The notes under the pieces: model-generated
Seen by the model: the letters and a program-made list of their open reading frames with translations, nothing else
Told to the model about the DNA's origin: nothing
The model's database searches: none
From: Phytohabitans suffuscus
GTDB lineage: Bacteria > Actinomycetota > Actinomycetes > Mycobacteriales > Micromonosporaceae
NCBI RefSeq assembly: GCF_011764565.1
Contig: NZ_AP022871.1
Coordinates: 3,162,320-3,226,319, forward strand
DNA: 64,000 nt
Direction: 5' to 3'
Part shown: one piece after another, positions 7,961 through 16,147 of the stretch
Numbering within the stretch: the stretch's first letter is position 1
Layout: each line of letters starts with the position of its first letter
Made by a program: the position numbers and the translations under genes

Positions 7961-10169
7961 GTGGCCGAACGCGATCTCACGCTGACCGCAAGCATGCGTC
8001 CGGCGGCACTGGACGCCCGCCGCGGCGTGGTGCGACTCCATCCCGAGGTGCTGACCGCACTCGACCTCAACCCGGGCGACCCGGTGCGGCTGACCGGCCG
8101 GCGCGCGACGGCGGGCATCGCGGCCCGCGCCGAGCCGGGGGCGAGCCGCGCCCTGCTCTACGCCGACGACCTCATCCTCGGCAACCTCGGCGTCCGCGAC
8201 GGCGGCCAGATCACCGTCGCGCCCGCGCCGGTCGTGGCCGCCCGCCACGTCACGCTGGCCGGGCCGGTCGAGATCATCGCCGCGGTATCCCCCGAGATGC
8301 TCCGCCTCGCCCTGCTCGGCAAGGTCGTCACCGCCGGTGACAACGTCTCGCTCCTACCCCAGGACGTGGTGGCCGAGACCGGCGTCCGCGCGCTCATCGA
8401 GGCCGCGCGGCGCAGCCTCGCCAACACCGTCGGGTACGCGTGGACGAGCACCCTCCTCACGGTCAGCGCGGTCGAGCCGGCCGACTCCACGCTGGTCACG
8501 ATGGACACCGTGGTCGGCTGGGAGGGCGGGCAGGCCACGCACGAGCCCGGCTCGGTGGCGGCGCAGCCACCGTCGGCCGTCGTCGACGAGCCGCCCTCGG
8601 TCGACGACCTGCCCGGCCTGCGGACCCAGGCCCATGAGCTGCGCGAGCTGCTCGACCTCGGCTTCCACCACCGCGAGGTGCTCGCCAAGCTCGGCACGAC
8701 CGTCGCGCTCGGCGTGCTCGTCACCGGTCCGGCCGGCTCCGGCAAGTCGGCGCTGGTCCGCGCGGTCGCGGCCGCGGTCGGCGCCTCCGTCACCACCGTG
8801 TGGGCCCCGAGGTCGCCGCCCTCACCAACAACGACGCGGCGGCGAGGCTTCGCACGGCCGCCGCCGGGGTACGCGGCCGTGGCCCGGCCGTGCTCCTCAT
8901 CTCCGACGTCGAGGCGCTCGCCCCGCGCGACCAGCCCGGTCCACTGTCGACGGTCTTCCGCCAGCTGATCGCCGAGCTTGTCCGCGCCGGCGCGGCCGTC
9001 GTCTGCACCACGAGCCGCCCCGAGTCCGTAGACCCGACCCTGCGCGGCCCGGACCTGCTGGCCGTACAGCTCGCGGTGGCCCTGCCCGACGCCGCGATGC
9101 GCCGCGAGCAGCTGGCCGTGCTCACCCGTGGCATGCCGCTGGCCGAAGACGTGCGGCTCGACGACGTGGCCGGCCGCACGCCGGGCTTCGTCGCCGCCGA
9201 CCTGGCCGCGCTCGCCCGCGAGGCCGGTGTGCGGGCGGCGCTGCGCATCCGCTCCTCCGGCGCGCCCGACGACGCCACGCCGACCGTCTCCATGGCCGAC
9301 TTCGAGGGCGCGCTGGAGGTCGTCCGCCCCACCTCGATGGCACAGTCCACACTGGAGCTTGCCGCCGTCACGCTCGACGACGTCGGCGACATGGTCGAGG
9401 TCAAGCAGGTGCTGACCGAGTCGGTGCTGTGGCCACTGACCTACCCCGACACATTCGCCCGGCTGGGCGTGCAGCCCCCGCGCGGCGTCCTGCTGTACGG
9501 CCCGCCCGGCTGCGGCAAGACCTTCCTGGTCAAGGCGATCGCCGGCACAGGCAAGGCCAACGTGCTCTCGGTGAAGGGCGCCGAGCTGCTCTCCAAGTGG
9601 GTGGGCGACAGCGAACGCGCGGTGCGCGAGCTGTTTCGCCGCGCCCGCGAAGCCGCCCCGACCCTCGTCTTCCTGGACGAGGTGGACGCGCTGGCCCCGG
9701 TGCGCGGCCAGGCCTCCGACGGCGGCACCACAGACCGGGTGGTCGCCGCGCTGCTCACCGAGCTCGACGGCGTCGAGGAGCTGCGCAACGTCGTCGTGGT
9801 CGGCGCCACCAACCGCCCCGACCTCGTGGACCCCGCGCTCCTGCGCCCCGGCCGCCTGGAACGCCTGATCTACGTCCCCCACCCGACGCCGAGGCCCGCG
9901 GCGAGATCCTGCGGGCGTCGTCCCGCAGCGTCCCGTTGGCCGGCGACGTCGACCTACAGGCACTGGCGACGTCACTGGACGGCTTTTCGGCCGCCGACTG
10001 CGCCGCCCTGATCCGCGAGGCAGCACTGGCCGCGATGCGCGAGTCCCTGGAGGCGTCCTCGGTGACAGCCGCCCACGTCACCACCGCCCGGAAACGCGTA
10101 CGCGCGTCTTTGGACCCGGGCCAGGTCGCCTGGCTCGAGACGTACGCCGAGCAGCAGGCCGCCCGCTGA
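7961..10169 (+). CDS. CDC48-like AAA+ ATPase, two apparent frameshifts
   Basis: Joining three frames gives a 736-residue protein of normal length for actinobacterial CDC48-family ATPases: a double-psi-barrel N-domain (about 1-90), an N2 part, then D1 and D2 AAA modules. D1 has Walker A GPAGSGKS (about 256-263) but a weak Walker B (LLISDVEA) and no clear arginine finger. D2 is canonical, with GPPGCGKT, VFLDEVDAL and NRPDLVDPALLRPGRLE. The frame changes at about 8802-8808 (run GGGCCCC) and about 9882-9884 (run CCC); one added base at each restores TVWGPEVAAL and YVPHPDAEARGEIL. I read both as missing bases. Its role is probably unfolding or remodelling of protein complexes. The GTG at 7961 may be leaderless. 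Confidence 0.85.
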
Positions 10170-10199
10170 CCATCCGGACCGACGGGACCCCAAGGTACC

Positions 10200-10223
10200 G
10201 AGGTAGTGAGGTAGTGAGGTACT
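10200..10223 (+). repeat. Triple 8-bp tandem repeat, putative operator of the RHH gene
   Basis: GAGGTAGT, GAGGTAGT and GAGGTACT follow each other without a gap, flanked on the left by GGTACC. They lie 25-48 bp upstream of the preferred start (10248) of the ribbon-helix-helix gene. Short tandem repeats at this position are typical operators for autoregulating RHH antitoxins; binding is inferred. Confidence 0.55.
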
Positions 10224-10247
10224 ATGGTGACCTCAATGGAGGTGGTC

Positions 10248-10520
10248 ATGGAGGCCGACGCCCGCGCCAAGCGCCAAGCGCCGCTCAAGGTCGATCCAGA
10301 GACAGACGAGCTGATCTCGCAAGGTGCGCACTTCCTCGGCATGACGAAGAAAGATCTCGTGGCCGATGCGGTGCGTGCCTATCTCGCCGAGCGCCGCGAG
10401 GAAATCCACAACGCCATGACCGAGGCAATGCGCGTGCTCGACGGCACGACCAAGTCACGCATCGCACTCATAACCACGGTATCGTCGCAAGATATAGACC
10501 GACTGGGCGGCGTCCGGTAG
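10248..10520 (+). CDS. Ribbon-helix-helix protein, putative antitoxin
   Basis: This 90-residue protein starts at the ATG at 10248, which has GGAGG 5 nt upstream; ATGs at 10224 and 10236 have poorer context. The core LKVDPETDELISQGAHFLGM followed by TKKDLVADAVRAYLAERRE has the strand-helix-helix pattern of RHH DNA-binding proteins, and a helical tail could bind a partner. It lies 11 bp before a 250-residue gene of unknown function. Codon use is less GC-rich than the surroundings, as for acquired DNA. Antitoxin-type autorepression is inferred from the fold, size, operator-like repeats and gene order. Confidence 0.65.
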   Translation: MEADARAKRQAPLKVDPETDELISQGAHFLGMTKKDLVADAVRAYLAERREEIHNAMTEAMRVLDGTTKSRIALITTVSSQDIDRLGGVR

Positions 10521-10531
10521 TAATCGGGAGC

Positions 10532-11284
10532 GTGGAAAAGACACGCCCCACTCTGCGCTGCCTACTCGATGATCTGAGGCTCGCCTTGCCATCGGTCGAC
10601 GAGCCGCTCGACGAAATAGATCATCCTGTGCTGCGCAAAGCAGTCGAGCAGTTCGCCACGACCGGCGCCACTCACGAGCGCATCCGCGCGATCGACGACC
10701 ACGTCCTGTTCAAGGTCAAGGTGCGGCGCTGGCGTGGTGCCGTGTGGCCGGACGCCAACCGCCCGTGGCTGGTTGCGGCAGGCACTCGCGAGGCCGGGAG
10801 CCCTGACGACTTCTACGCTGCTCTCGCGGCAGGAGGCAGGGCCGCCCGGGCGCGCTACAACCGCGACAACAGAGCAGCACTGACCAGCGATACATTCACG
10901 GATCACCTGCTGCCCACGACCGATGACCGGCTCCGATACCGCCTGGAAATGGGTGCTCGACTCATTCGGCGGCTTGAGTCGGCGATACCGGAACTCGTGC
11001 GCAAGTCACTCATCGACGGACGCGAGCACACTGCCGCACTGGATACCTTCGCAATTGGTGTGCAGGTTCGCGCCGATCATGGGCATGAGACGTACGTGGC
11101 AATTTGTATCACCGGCTCGGTGACAGCGAATCTGAGCGCAGTTGTTCTCGATATCGTTCCGGGCTGCGATCCGACCGGTTGGTACCCGGAGAGGGCTCTC
11201 CCCGATCGGGCGCTTCGCGGTAACGAACAGGCCTGGTCCAACATCATGGACACCGCGGCCGCGGCCAAACTGCTCGACCTTTGA
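10532..11284 (+). CDS. Unknown protein paired with RHH gene, putative toxin
   Basis: This 250-residue soluble protein is one I do not recognise as a named family. The GTG at 10532 is the only reasonable start in frame downstream of the RHH gene. Visible conserved-looking blocks are VKVRRWRGAVW, WLVAAGTREAGSPDDFYAAL, and a later segment with WYPERALPDRALRGNEQAW. There are no membrane segments or signal peptide. Position directly after a ribbon-helix-helix gene and lower GC content suggest the effector half of a toxin-antitoxin or similar two-gene module. No catalytic motif allows a mechanism to be proposed. Confidence 0.5.
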   Translation: MEKTRPTLRCLLDDLRLALPSVDEPLDEIDHPVLRKAVEQFATTGATHERIRAIDDHVLFKVKVRRWRGAVWPDANRPWLVAAGTREAGSPDDFYAALAAGGRAARARYNRDNRAALTSDTFTDHLLPTTDDRLRYRLEMGARLIRRLESAIPELVRKSLIDGREHTAALDTFAIGVQVRADHGHETYVAICITGSVTANLSAVVLDIVPGCDPTGWYPERALPDRALRGNEQAWSNIMDTAAAAKLLDL

Positions 11285-11304
11285 AAGCTCGCTAGCATCT
11301 GTTC

Positions 11305-11712
11305 GTGCGGAGCTGGCTCCTCGGGCTCGCCATAGCGGCCGGGTGTCTCGCCGCGAGCTGGGCGCTGCTCGTCCTGCTCGCTCGGCGGCTGCCGCCCGGC
11401 ATCCTGCGCGATCTGGCCGCTTTCATCCCCGACTGCGTGACCACGGTGCGGCGGCTGCGTAAGGATCCACGGGTGCCGCGGCGAGCCAAGGTGGCGATCG
11501 TTTTCGCGGGGCTGTGGGTGGCCAGCCCGATCGATCTGATTCCGGAGTTCCTGCCGGTCATCGGGCCTCTCGACGACATCGTGGTGGTCGCGCTCGCCCT
11601 GCGCTACGCCGGTCGCCAGGTGCCTCGGGAGGTCCTCGTCACCGCCTGGCCGGGCGACCCGCGCCTGCTCGAACGCCTGCTGGGAAAGGCAGAGGGGCGC
11701 GGGTCGGATTGA
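11305..11712 (+). CDS. YkvA/DUF1232 family membrane protein
   Basis: This 135-residue protein has an N-terminal hydrophobic helix (LLGLAIAAGCLAASWALLVLL) and the DUF1232 signature at about residues 60-95: RRAKVAIVFAGLWVASPIDLIPEF followed by LPVIGPLDDIVVV. Function is unknown for the family. It is a single gene starting with GTG, 20 bp after the putative toxin gene. A strong hairpin overlaps its stop codon. Confidence 0.85.
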   Translation: MRSWLLGLAIAAGCLAASWALLVLLARRLPPGILRDLAAFIPDCVTTVRRLRKDPRVPRRAKVAIVFAGLWVASPIDLIPEFLPVIGPLDDIVVVALALRYAGRQVPREVLVTAWPGDPRLLERLLGKAEGRGSD

Positions 11713-11724
11713 CCCACGCCCCTC
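11692..11724. terminator. Bidirectional hairpin between DUF1232 and secreted-protein genes
   Basis: GAGGGGCGCGGGTC (11692-11705), loop GGATT, then GACCCACGCCCCTC (11711-11724) forms a 14-bp stem with one mismatch. It lies between convergent genes ending at 11712 and 11737, so it can serve both. There is no U-run, which is common for actinomycete terminators. Confidence 0.7.
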
Positions 11725-11736
11725 GAGAGGGAACGC

Positions 11737-12903
11737 TCAGAACGGCATGTATGCCAGACCGGGCGTGCCCGCCAGGCTGCCGTTGGTGGGCAGCACGCGG
11801 GTGACGTTGCTGATGTCTCCCACCAGCGGGAGCCCGATCTGCGCGGCTTCGGCGTAGTCGGCGTCCTCGCCGGCCACCGGGCGCTCGTTCGTGCTGTGCC
11901 GGCGGTGCGTCGGCGCCTTGGCGTCCGTGCTGGCGTCGCTGGCGGCGGGAGCGGGCAGCGTCGTGGCCGGCGCGAGCCCGCCGGGCAGGCCCAGGTCGCC
12001 GAGGGCGCTCACGATCGGCAGGTCGCCGGACGGGTTGTCCGCAGCGCCCGGCACGCCCTTGAGGTTCAGGTCGCCGATCAGCGGGAGCGTGGCGACCGGG
12101 GGCAGGGCCTCGGGCTGGCCGTACCCGAACGAGCGGTTGAACAGCTCCGGGTTCCGGGCGGTCATGGCGTCGCCGATCAGGGCCGGCACCAGGTCCTGCG
12201 CCTGCGAGCCGGTGGAGCGGGCCACGCCCTTGGTGTTGCCCTGGACCGCCTTGTGGGTGCTCACACCCGGGATCGCGTCGGCCGGCATCAGGCCGAGCGA
12301 GGCGGGGACGGCCGCGCCGGCGCGGGAGGCGTCCACGTCGGACGTCGCGGGCACCAGGTCGTCCATGTTGCCGGCGTTCGCGCTCATGCCGTTGGCGCCG
12401 TTGAGCAGCGTGGTCGTGGTGCCGCTCAGGCCGAGCGCGTCGACCGCGCGGGTCGCGCCCACGGTGTCGGTGAACGAGCCGGCGACCGGCAGGTCCGAGA
12501 TCAGGTTCGGCTTCTCGGCGCGCGCCTCGCCACCGGCACCGAGCGCGCGGTCGAGGGAGCCGTGGCCGAGCGTGTCGGCGCTGACCGAAGCGGTGGGCGA
12601 CGACGGCGCGGAGCCGACGAAGCCGAGGTCGCGGGTCGGGGCCACGTCGCCGCCGAGCGAGCCGAGCTGCCCGCCCAGCACCATGTCCGGGGCCGCGCCC
12701 TGGGCGTTCGGGCCGAGGTTGACCTGCGAGAAGTCGTCACCGCCCAGCGGCGTGAAGAAGCCGTCGAGCAGGCCCTGCAGCTGCTGCGGGTCGCTGGGCG
12801 GGGTGGCGTCGACGTCCTCGGCCTGCGCGGCGCCGCCGCCGAGCAGCAGGAAGCCGCCGGCGATGCCGACCGTCCCCACCGCCCGATAGAACCACTTGTT
12901 CAT
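11737..12903 (-). CDS. Secreted Gly/Leu/Pro-rich repeat protein
   Basis: The protein begins MNKWFYRAVGTVGIAGGFLLLGGG and has a signal peptide ending near GAAQA (cleavage about residue 28). An ATG at 12909 or one further upstream could extend it slightly. The mature part is low in charge and contains degenerate units of the form L-P-(L/V)-(V/I)-G-D/S-L: DLPVAGSFTDTVG, LPLIGDLNLKGVPGA, LPIVSALGDLGLPGG, GLPLVGDISNVTRVLP. I do not recognise a family. A cell-surface structural or matrix protein is a reasonable guess. The 5' region has overlapping GTGCT/AGCAC palindromes. Confidence 0.7.
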   Translation of the reverse strand: MNKWFYRAVGTVGIAGGFLLLGGGAAQAEDVDATPPSDPQQLQGLLDGFFTPLGGDDFSQVNLGPNAQGAAPDMVLGGQLGSLGGDVAPTRDLGFVGSAPSSPTASVSADTLGHGSLDRALGAGGEARAEKPNLISDLPVAGSFTDTVGATRAVDALGLSGTTTTLLNGANGMSANAGNMDDLVPATSDVDASRAGAAVPASLGLMPADAIPGVSTHKAVQGNTKGVARSTGSQAQDLVPALIGDAMTARNPELFNRSFGYGQPEALPPVATLPLIGDLNLKGVPGAADNPSGDLPIVSALGDLGLPGGLAPATTLPAPAASDASTDAKAPTHRRHSTNERPVAGEDADYAEAAQIGLPLVGDISNVTRVLPTNGSLAGTPGLAYMPF

Positions 12904-12916
12904 GTCCATCCATTCA

Positions 12917-12950
12917 GTGCTTACCGGTAGCACCGAGCAATTGGTGCTAA
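12917..12950 (-). promoter_or_regulatory. Overlapping palindromes upstream of the secreted-protein gene
   Basis: Three half-sites occur in 34 bp: GTGCT (12917-12921), AGCAC (12929-12933) and GGTGCTAA (12943-12950). On the minus strand this reads TTAGCACC-N8-GGTGCTA followed by TAAGCAC. The block lies 14-47 nt before the chosen start codon, so it could be an operator or a leader hairpin. Confidence 0.4.
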
Positions 12951-13031
12951 GTACGCCAAAACGTCCAACGAGCCGCGCGCCAAACCGTTCCTGGCACCCC
13001 GAAAGTTCATGATCGCTAGGGGCTGCGGAGA

Positions 13032-14825
13032 GTGAACGGTCTGGCTACCATCCCGGGCATGTCGCTAGACCCGTGGCGCAACCGGGCACGGCGCGCGGTG
13101 GTTTCCCGCCTGCGTGAAGGGCTTCGAGCCAACGGCGACGCGCCGCACTACGTCATCTGTGGCAGCGATCCCCTGGCCTATCGCGTGGTCATGGAGCTGA
13201 GCCAGTCGTACGAGGCGCGGATCACCGTCATCGTGCCGTCCCGTCGCCGCCCCGAGGGGCCTGACATCGCCGACGTCAAGGGCATCCACCTGATCCGCGC
13301 CGACCGGCTCGACGAAGACACGTTCCGCCGGGCGGGCCTGGCCGGGGCCGACGGGCTCGCGCTGCTCCACCAGAACGACGTGGGCAACATCCACGCGGCC
13401 CTGTGCGCGCAGGATGTCGAGCCCAGCGTGCGCCTGGTGATCCGCATGTTCACCCCTCGGCTGGCCGAGGGCGTCAAACGCCTCTTCGTCGACTGCGAGG
13501 TGATGTCCGACTCGGCGATGGCGGCTCCCGCCTTCGTCGCGGCCGCGCTGGGCGAGCCGGCGCCGACCGACTTCCAGCACGCCGGGCGCAACTTCTACGT
13601 GGCGCGGCGATCCGAGGTACGGCCGGACAGCGTCGTCTGCGGGCTGGCCGACACCCGCGAGCGCAACAACCCGCGCGTGCTGCCGGCCGACCAGAGCCGG
13701 GCCGACCTGGTGCTCGCCGAGGTCCGCGGGCAGCAGGCGGGCACGGTCATCGCCGCCCGCCGGATCGTCCAGAAGAGGCGGCGGCGGCGCCCATTCGCGG
13801 TGCTCTTCCGGGGGTTGCGGTGGTTTGTCAGCCGCAAGCTCGGCATCGCCACCATCGCGGTACTGCTGGTGTCGACGACCTTCGGCGCGCTGCTGGCCCG
13901 GTCGCAGGGGCTCTCACCGTGGCAGGCGCTCTACTCCACGCTGCTCACCACGATCACCGGGTCCGATGTGGACCTCGAAGAGTCGCTGGGCGTACAGCTG
14001 ATCCAGATCGTGCTGACGCTCGCCGGGCTCGCGCTCGTGCCGCTCATCACGGCCGTCGTGGTCGACGCGATCGTGAACGCACGCCTCGCCCTCAACGCCG
14101 GCCGCCTGCGGATGCCCCGGGAAAACCACATTGTCGTGGTGGGCGTCGGAAATGTCGGCACCCGGATCATCCGCCAGCTCTACGAGCTCGGCATCGAGGT
14201 CGTGGCGATCGACAAGGACCCGGCGGCCCGTGGCGCACCGGTCGCGCGGCAGCTCGGCATCCCGCTGATCATCGGGGACGCCTCGCAGGAGGCGGTGCTC
14301 CGCGCGGCGTCGGTCGGCACCTGCCAGGCGCTCGTCGTGGTCTCGACGGACGACGTGAGCAACCTGCAGGCCGCGCTCAACGGCCGCTCGATCCGGCCCG
14401 ACGTACGCGTGGTGATGCGCCTCTTCGACGGCGACCTCGCCTACCGGATCCAGAAGGCGTTCAACATCGGCACCTCGCGCAGCGTCTCCTACCTGGCCGC
14501 GCCCGCGTTCGTCGCGGCGCTGATGAACCGCGACGTGATCGCCACCATCCCGGTCGACCGCCATGTGCTGCTGGTCTCCGAGATGGTGGTCGCGCGCGGC
14601 TCGCTCCTCGACGGCGTCACGGTCGAGGAGGCGAGCCGTCCCGGCGAGGTACGGGTGATCGCGCTCGCCAAGTTCGGCGAGCCACGCCCGATCTGGACAC
14701 CGTCCGGTGCGTTCCGGGTGGGTGGTGGTGATCGCCTCACCGTCGTCGCCCGCCGCTCCGGCCTCGGCTGGATGCTCAAACGCGCCATGGAGCAGCCCAC
14801 CGAGCCGTCGCCGGACGGATCCTGA
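13032..14825 (+). CDS. Ion-channel-like protein with two RCK/TrkA-N domains
   Basis: This 597-residue protein is built as RCK1 - membrane part - RCK2. RCK1 (about 35-230) has a Rossmann start HYVICGSDPLAYRVVMEL. Two or three membrane helices (about 270-350) surround a pore-like stretch LLTTITGSDVDLEESLG. RCK2 starts HIVVVGVGNVGTRIIRQL (about 365) and keeps the acidic residue of NAD-binding folds (VVAIDKDP), with a TrkA-C-like end. The canonical potassium filter T-x-G-Y-G is absent, so the ion is uncertain; CASTOR/POLLUX-like channels share this architecture. The start is GTG at 13032 or ATG at 13059. It is convergent with the next gene. Confidence 0.8.
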   Translation: MNGLATIPGMSLDPWRNRARRAVVSRLREGLRANGDAPHYVICGSDPLAYRVVMELSQSYEARITVIVPSRRRPEGPDIADVKGIHLIRADRLDEDTFRRAGLAGADGLALLHQNDVGNIHAALCAQDVEPSVRLVIRMFTPRLAEGVKRLFVDCEVMSDSAMAAPAFVAAALGEPAPTDFQHAGRNFYVARRSEVRPDSVVCGLADTRERNNPRVLPADQSRADLVLAEVRGQQAGTVIAARRIVQKRRRRRPFAVLFRGLRWFVSRKLGIATIAVLLVSTTFGALLARSQGLSPWQALYSTLLTTITGSDVDLEESLGVQLIQIVLTLAGLALVPLITAVVVDAIVNARLALNAGRLRMPRENHIVVVGVGNVGTRIIRQLYELGIEVVAIDKDPAARGAPVARQLGIPLIIGDASQEAVLRAASVGTCQALVVVSTDDVSNLQAALNGRSIRPDVRVVMRLFDGDLAYRIQKAFNIGTSRSVSYLAAPAFVAALMNRDVIATIPVDRHVLLVSEMVVARGSLLDGVTVEEASRPGEVRVIALAKFGEPRPIWTPSGAFRVGGGDRLTVVARRSGLGWMLKRAMEQPTEPSPDGS

Positions 14826-14828
14826 CCC

Positions 14829-16055
14829 CTACAGCGACGCCGTCAGCTCGACGCCCAGCACCGCCTGCTCGTCGGGGCGGTGCACCAGCACGTCGGCCAG
14901 GAACGACTGCACCGCGGGCGCCAGCCCCACGTCGCGGCCGGCCTCCTCGGAGAGCCGCCACCGATGCTCGATGACCTGCACGAACAGCTCCGACGGCTCC
15001 AGCTTGCGCCGCAGGTGGGCCGGCACCGCGCGGACCACCGGCTCGAACACCTCGGTCAGCCACCGGTGCGCCGCCTGCTGCTCGTCGGCGAGGTCGCTCT
15101 CCGCGCGGTACGTGTCGAGGTCGTTGAGCAGCCGGCGGGCCTGGTTCTCCTCGGCGTCCAGGCCGGTCAGGCGCAGCAGCCGGCGGGTGTGGTAGCCGGC
15201 GTCGACGACCTTGGGGCGGACCCGGTAGCCGCCGTCACCGTCCACGAGGGACATCGCCACCTCGGCCACGTCGAAGCCGAGGTCGTTGAGCCGGCGGATG
15301 CGCCCCTCGATGTCGTGGCGGTCCTCCCGCTTGATCTCCTGCTCGTACGTGATCTCGTGCCACAGCCGCTCGTACCGCTCGACGACCTCCTCCGCGACGA
15401 TCTCGGGGTCGATCGCGTCGTGCAGCAGCCCGGCGGCCTGCAGGTCGAGCGCCTCGCCGAAGATGTTGACCCGGGCGATCTCCAGGTCTTCGCCCCGCTG
15501 GCCCTTGGACAGCGAGGGGCGCAGCGCGCCGGTCTCGGCGTCCACCAGGTATGCGGCGAACGCGCCCGCGTCACGCCGGAACAGCGTGTTGGACAGCGAG
15601 CAGTCGCCCCAGAAGAAGCCGGTGAGGTGCATCCGCACGATCAACGCGGCCAGCGCGTCGAGCAGCCGCGTCATCGTCTCCGGCCGGAGGGTGTGCGAGA
15701 AGAGCGCCCGGTACGGCAGCGAGAACTGGAGGTGCCGGGTGATCAGCACCGGGTCGAGCGGCTCACCGTCCGGGGTCGACCGGTCGGCCACGATCGCCAC
15801 CGCCTGTACGGCCGGGAAGTCGATGCGCTCCAGCGCGCGCAGCAGGTCGTACTCCCGCTCGGCCACCCGCTCGCCGGTCTCCTTGACCGCGTAGACGGTG
15901 CCGGCGAGCTTCACGAACCGCACCACGTGCCGCGAGATGCCCTGGGGCAGCGCCACCAGGTGGTCGGCAGGCCACTCCTCCAGCGGCATCGACCAGGGGA
16001 GGTCGAGCAGCGCCGGGTCTACGAGGGCCGATGTGATCCGCACGCACACAAGCAT
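14829..16055 (-). CDS. DUF4032 protein with kinase-like N-terminal half
   Basis: This 408-residue cytosolic protein has an N-terminal half resembling lipopolysaccharide/small-molecule kinases: VKLAGTVYAVKETGERVAEREY (possible ATP-lysine), MHLTGFFWGDCSLSNTLFRR (catalytic-loop-like, with D before N), and YLVDAETGALRPSLSKGQR (metal-binding DxE-like). The C-terminal half is the DUF4032 region (FDVAEVAMSLVDGDGGYRVR, YHTRRLLRLTGLDAEENQARRLLNDL). The substrate is unknown. It stands alone, 3 bp from the convergent channel gene. Confidence 0.8.
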   Translation of the reverse strand: MLVCVRITSALVDPALLDLPWSMPLEEWPADHLVALPQGISRHVVRFVKLAGTVYAVKETGERVAEREYDLLRALERIDFPAVQAVAIVADRSTPDGEPLDPVLITRHLQFSLPYRALFSHTLRPETMTRLLDALAALIVRMHLTGFFWGDCSLSNTLFRRDAGAFAAYLVDAETGALRPSLSKGQRGEDLEIARVNIFGEALDLQAAGLLHDAIDPEIVAEEVVERYERLWHEITYEQEIKREDRHDIEGRIRRLNDLGFDVAEVAMSLVDGDGGYRVRPKVVDAGYHTRRLLRLTGLDAEENQARRLLNDLDTYRAESDLADEQQAAHRWLTEVFEPVVRAVPAHLRRKLEPSELFVQVIEHRWRLSEEAGRDVGLAPAVQSFLADVLVHRPDEQAVLGVELTASL

Positions 16056-16147
16056 GCCGGGTGGAGGGTCCGCGTCGCCGCTAACCGTGGCTCGTTACAC
16101 ACAGTCGAAACGGATTGTCCCGGTATGCGGCTGTTGGGGGAAGTGGA

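Noticed and set aside
8337..8900. Alternative frames in the AAA ATPase region as separate genes
   Set aside because: Only short parts of each frame match AAA motifs, and the pieces join seamlessly with two single-base corrections into one normal-length protein.
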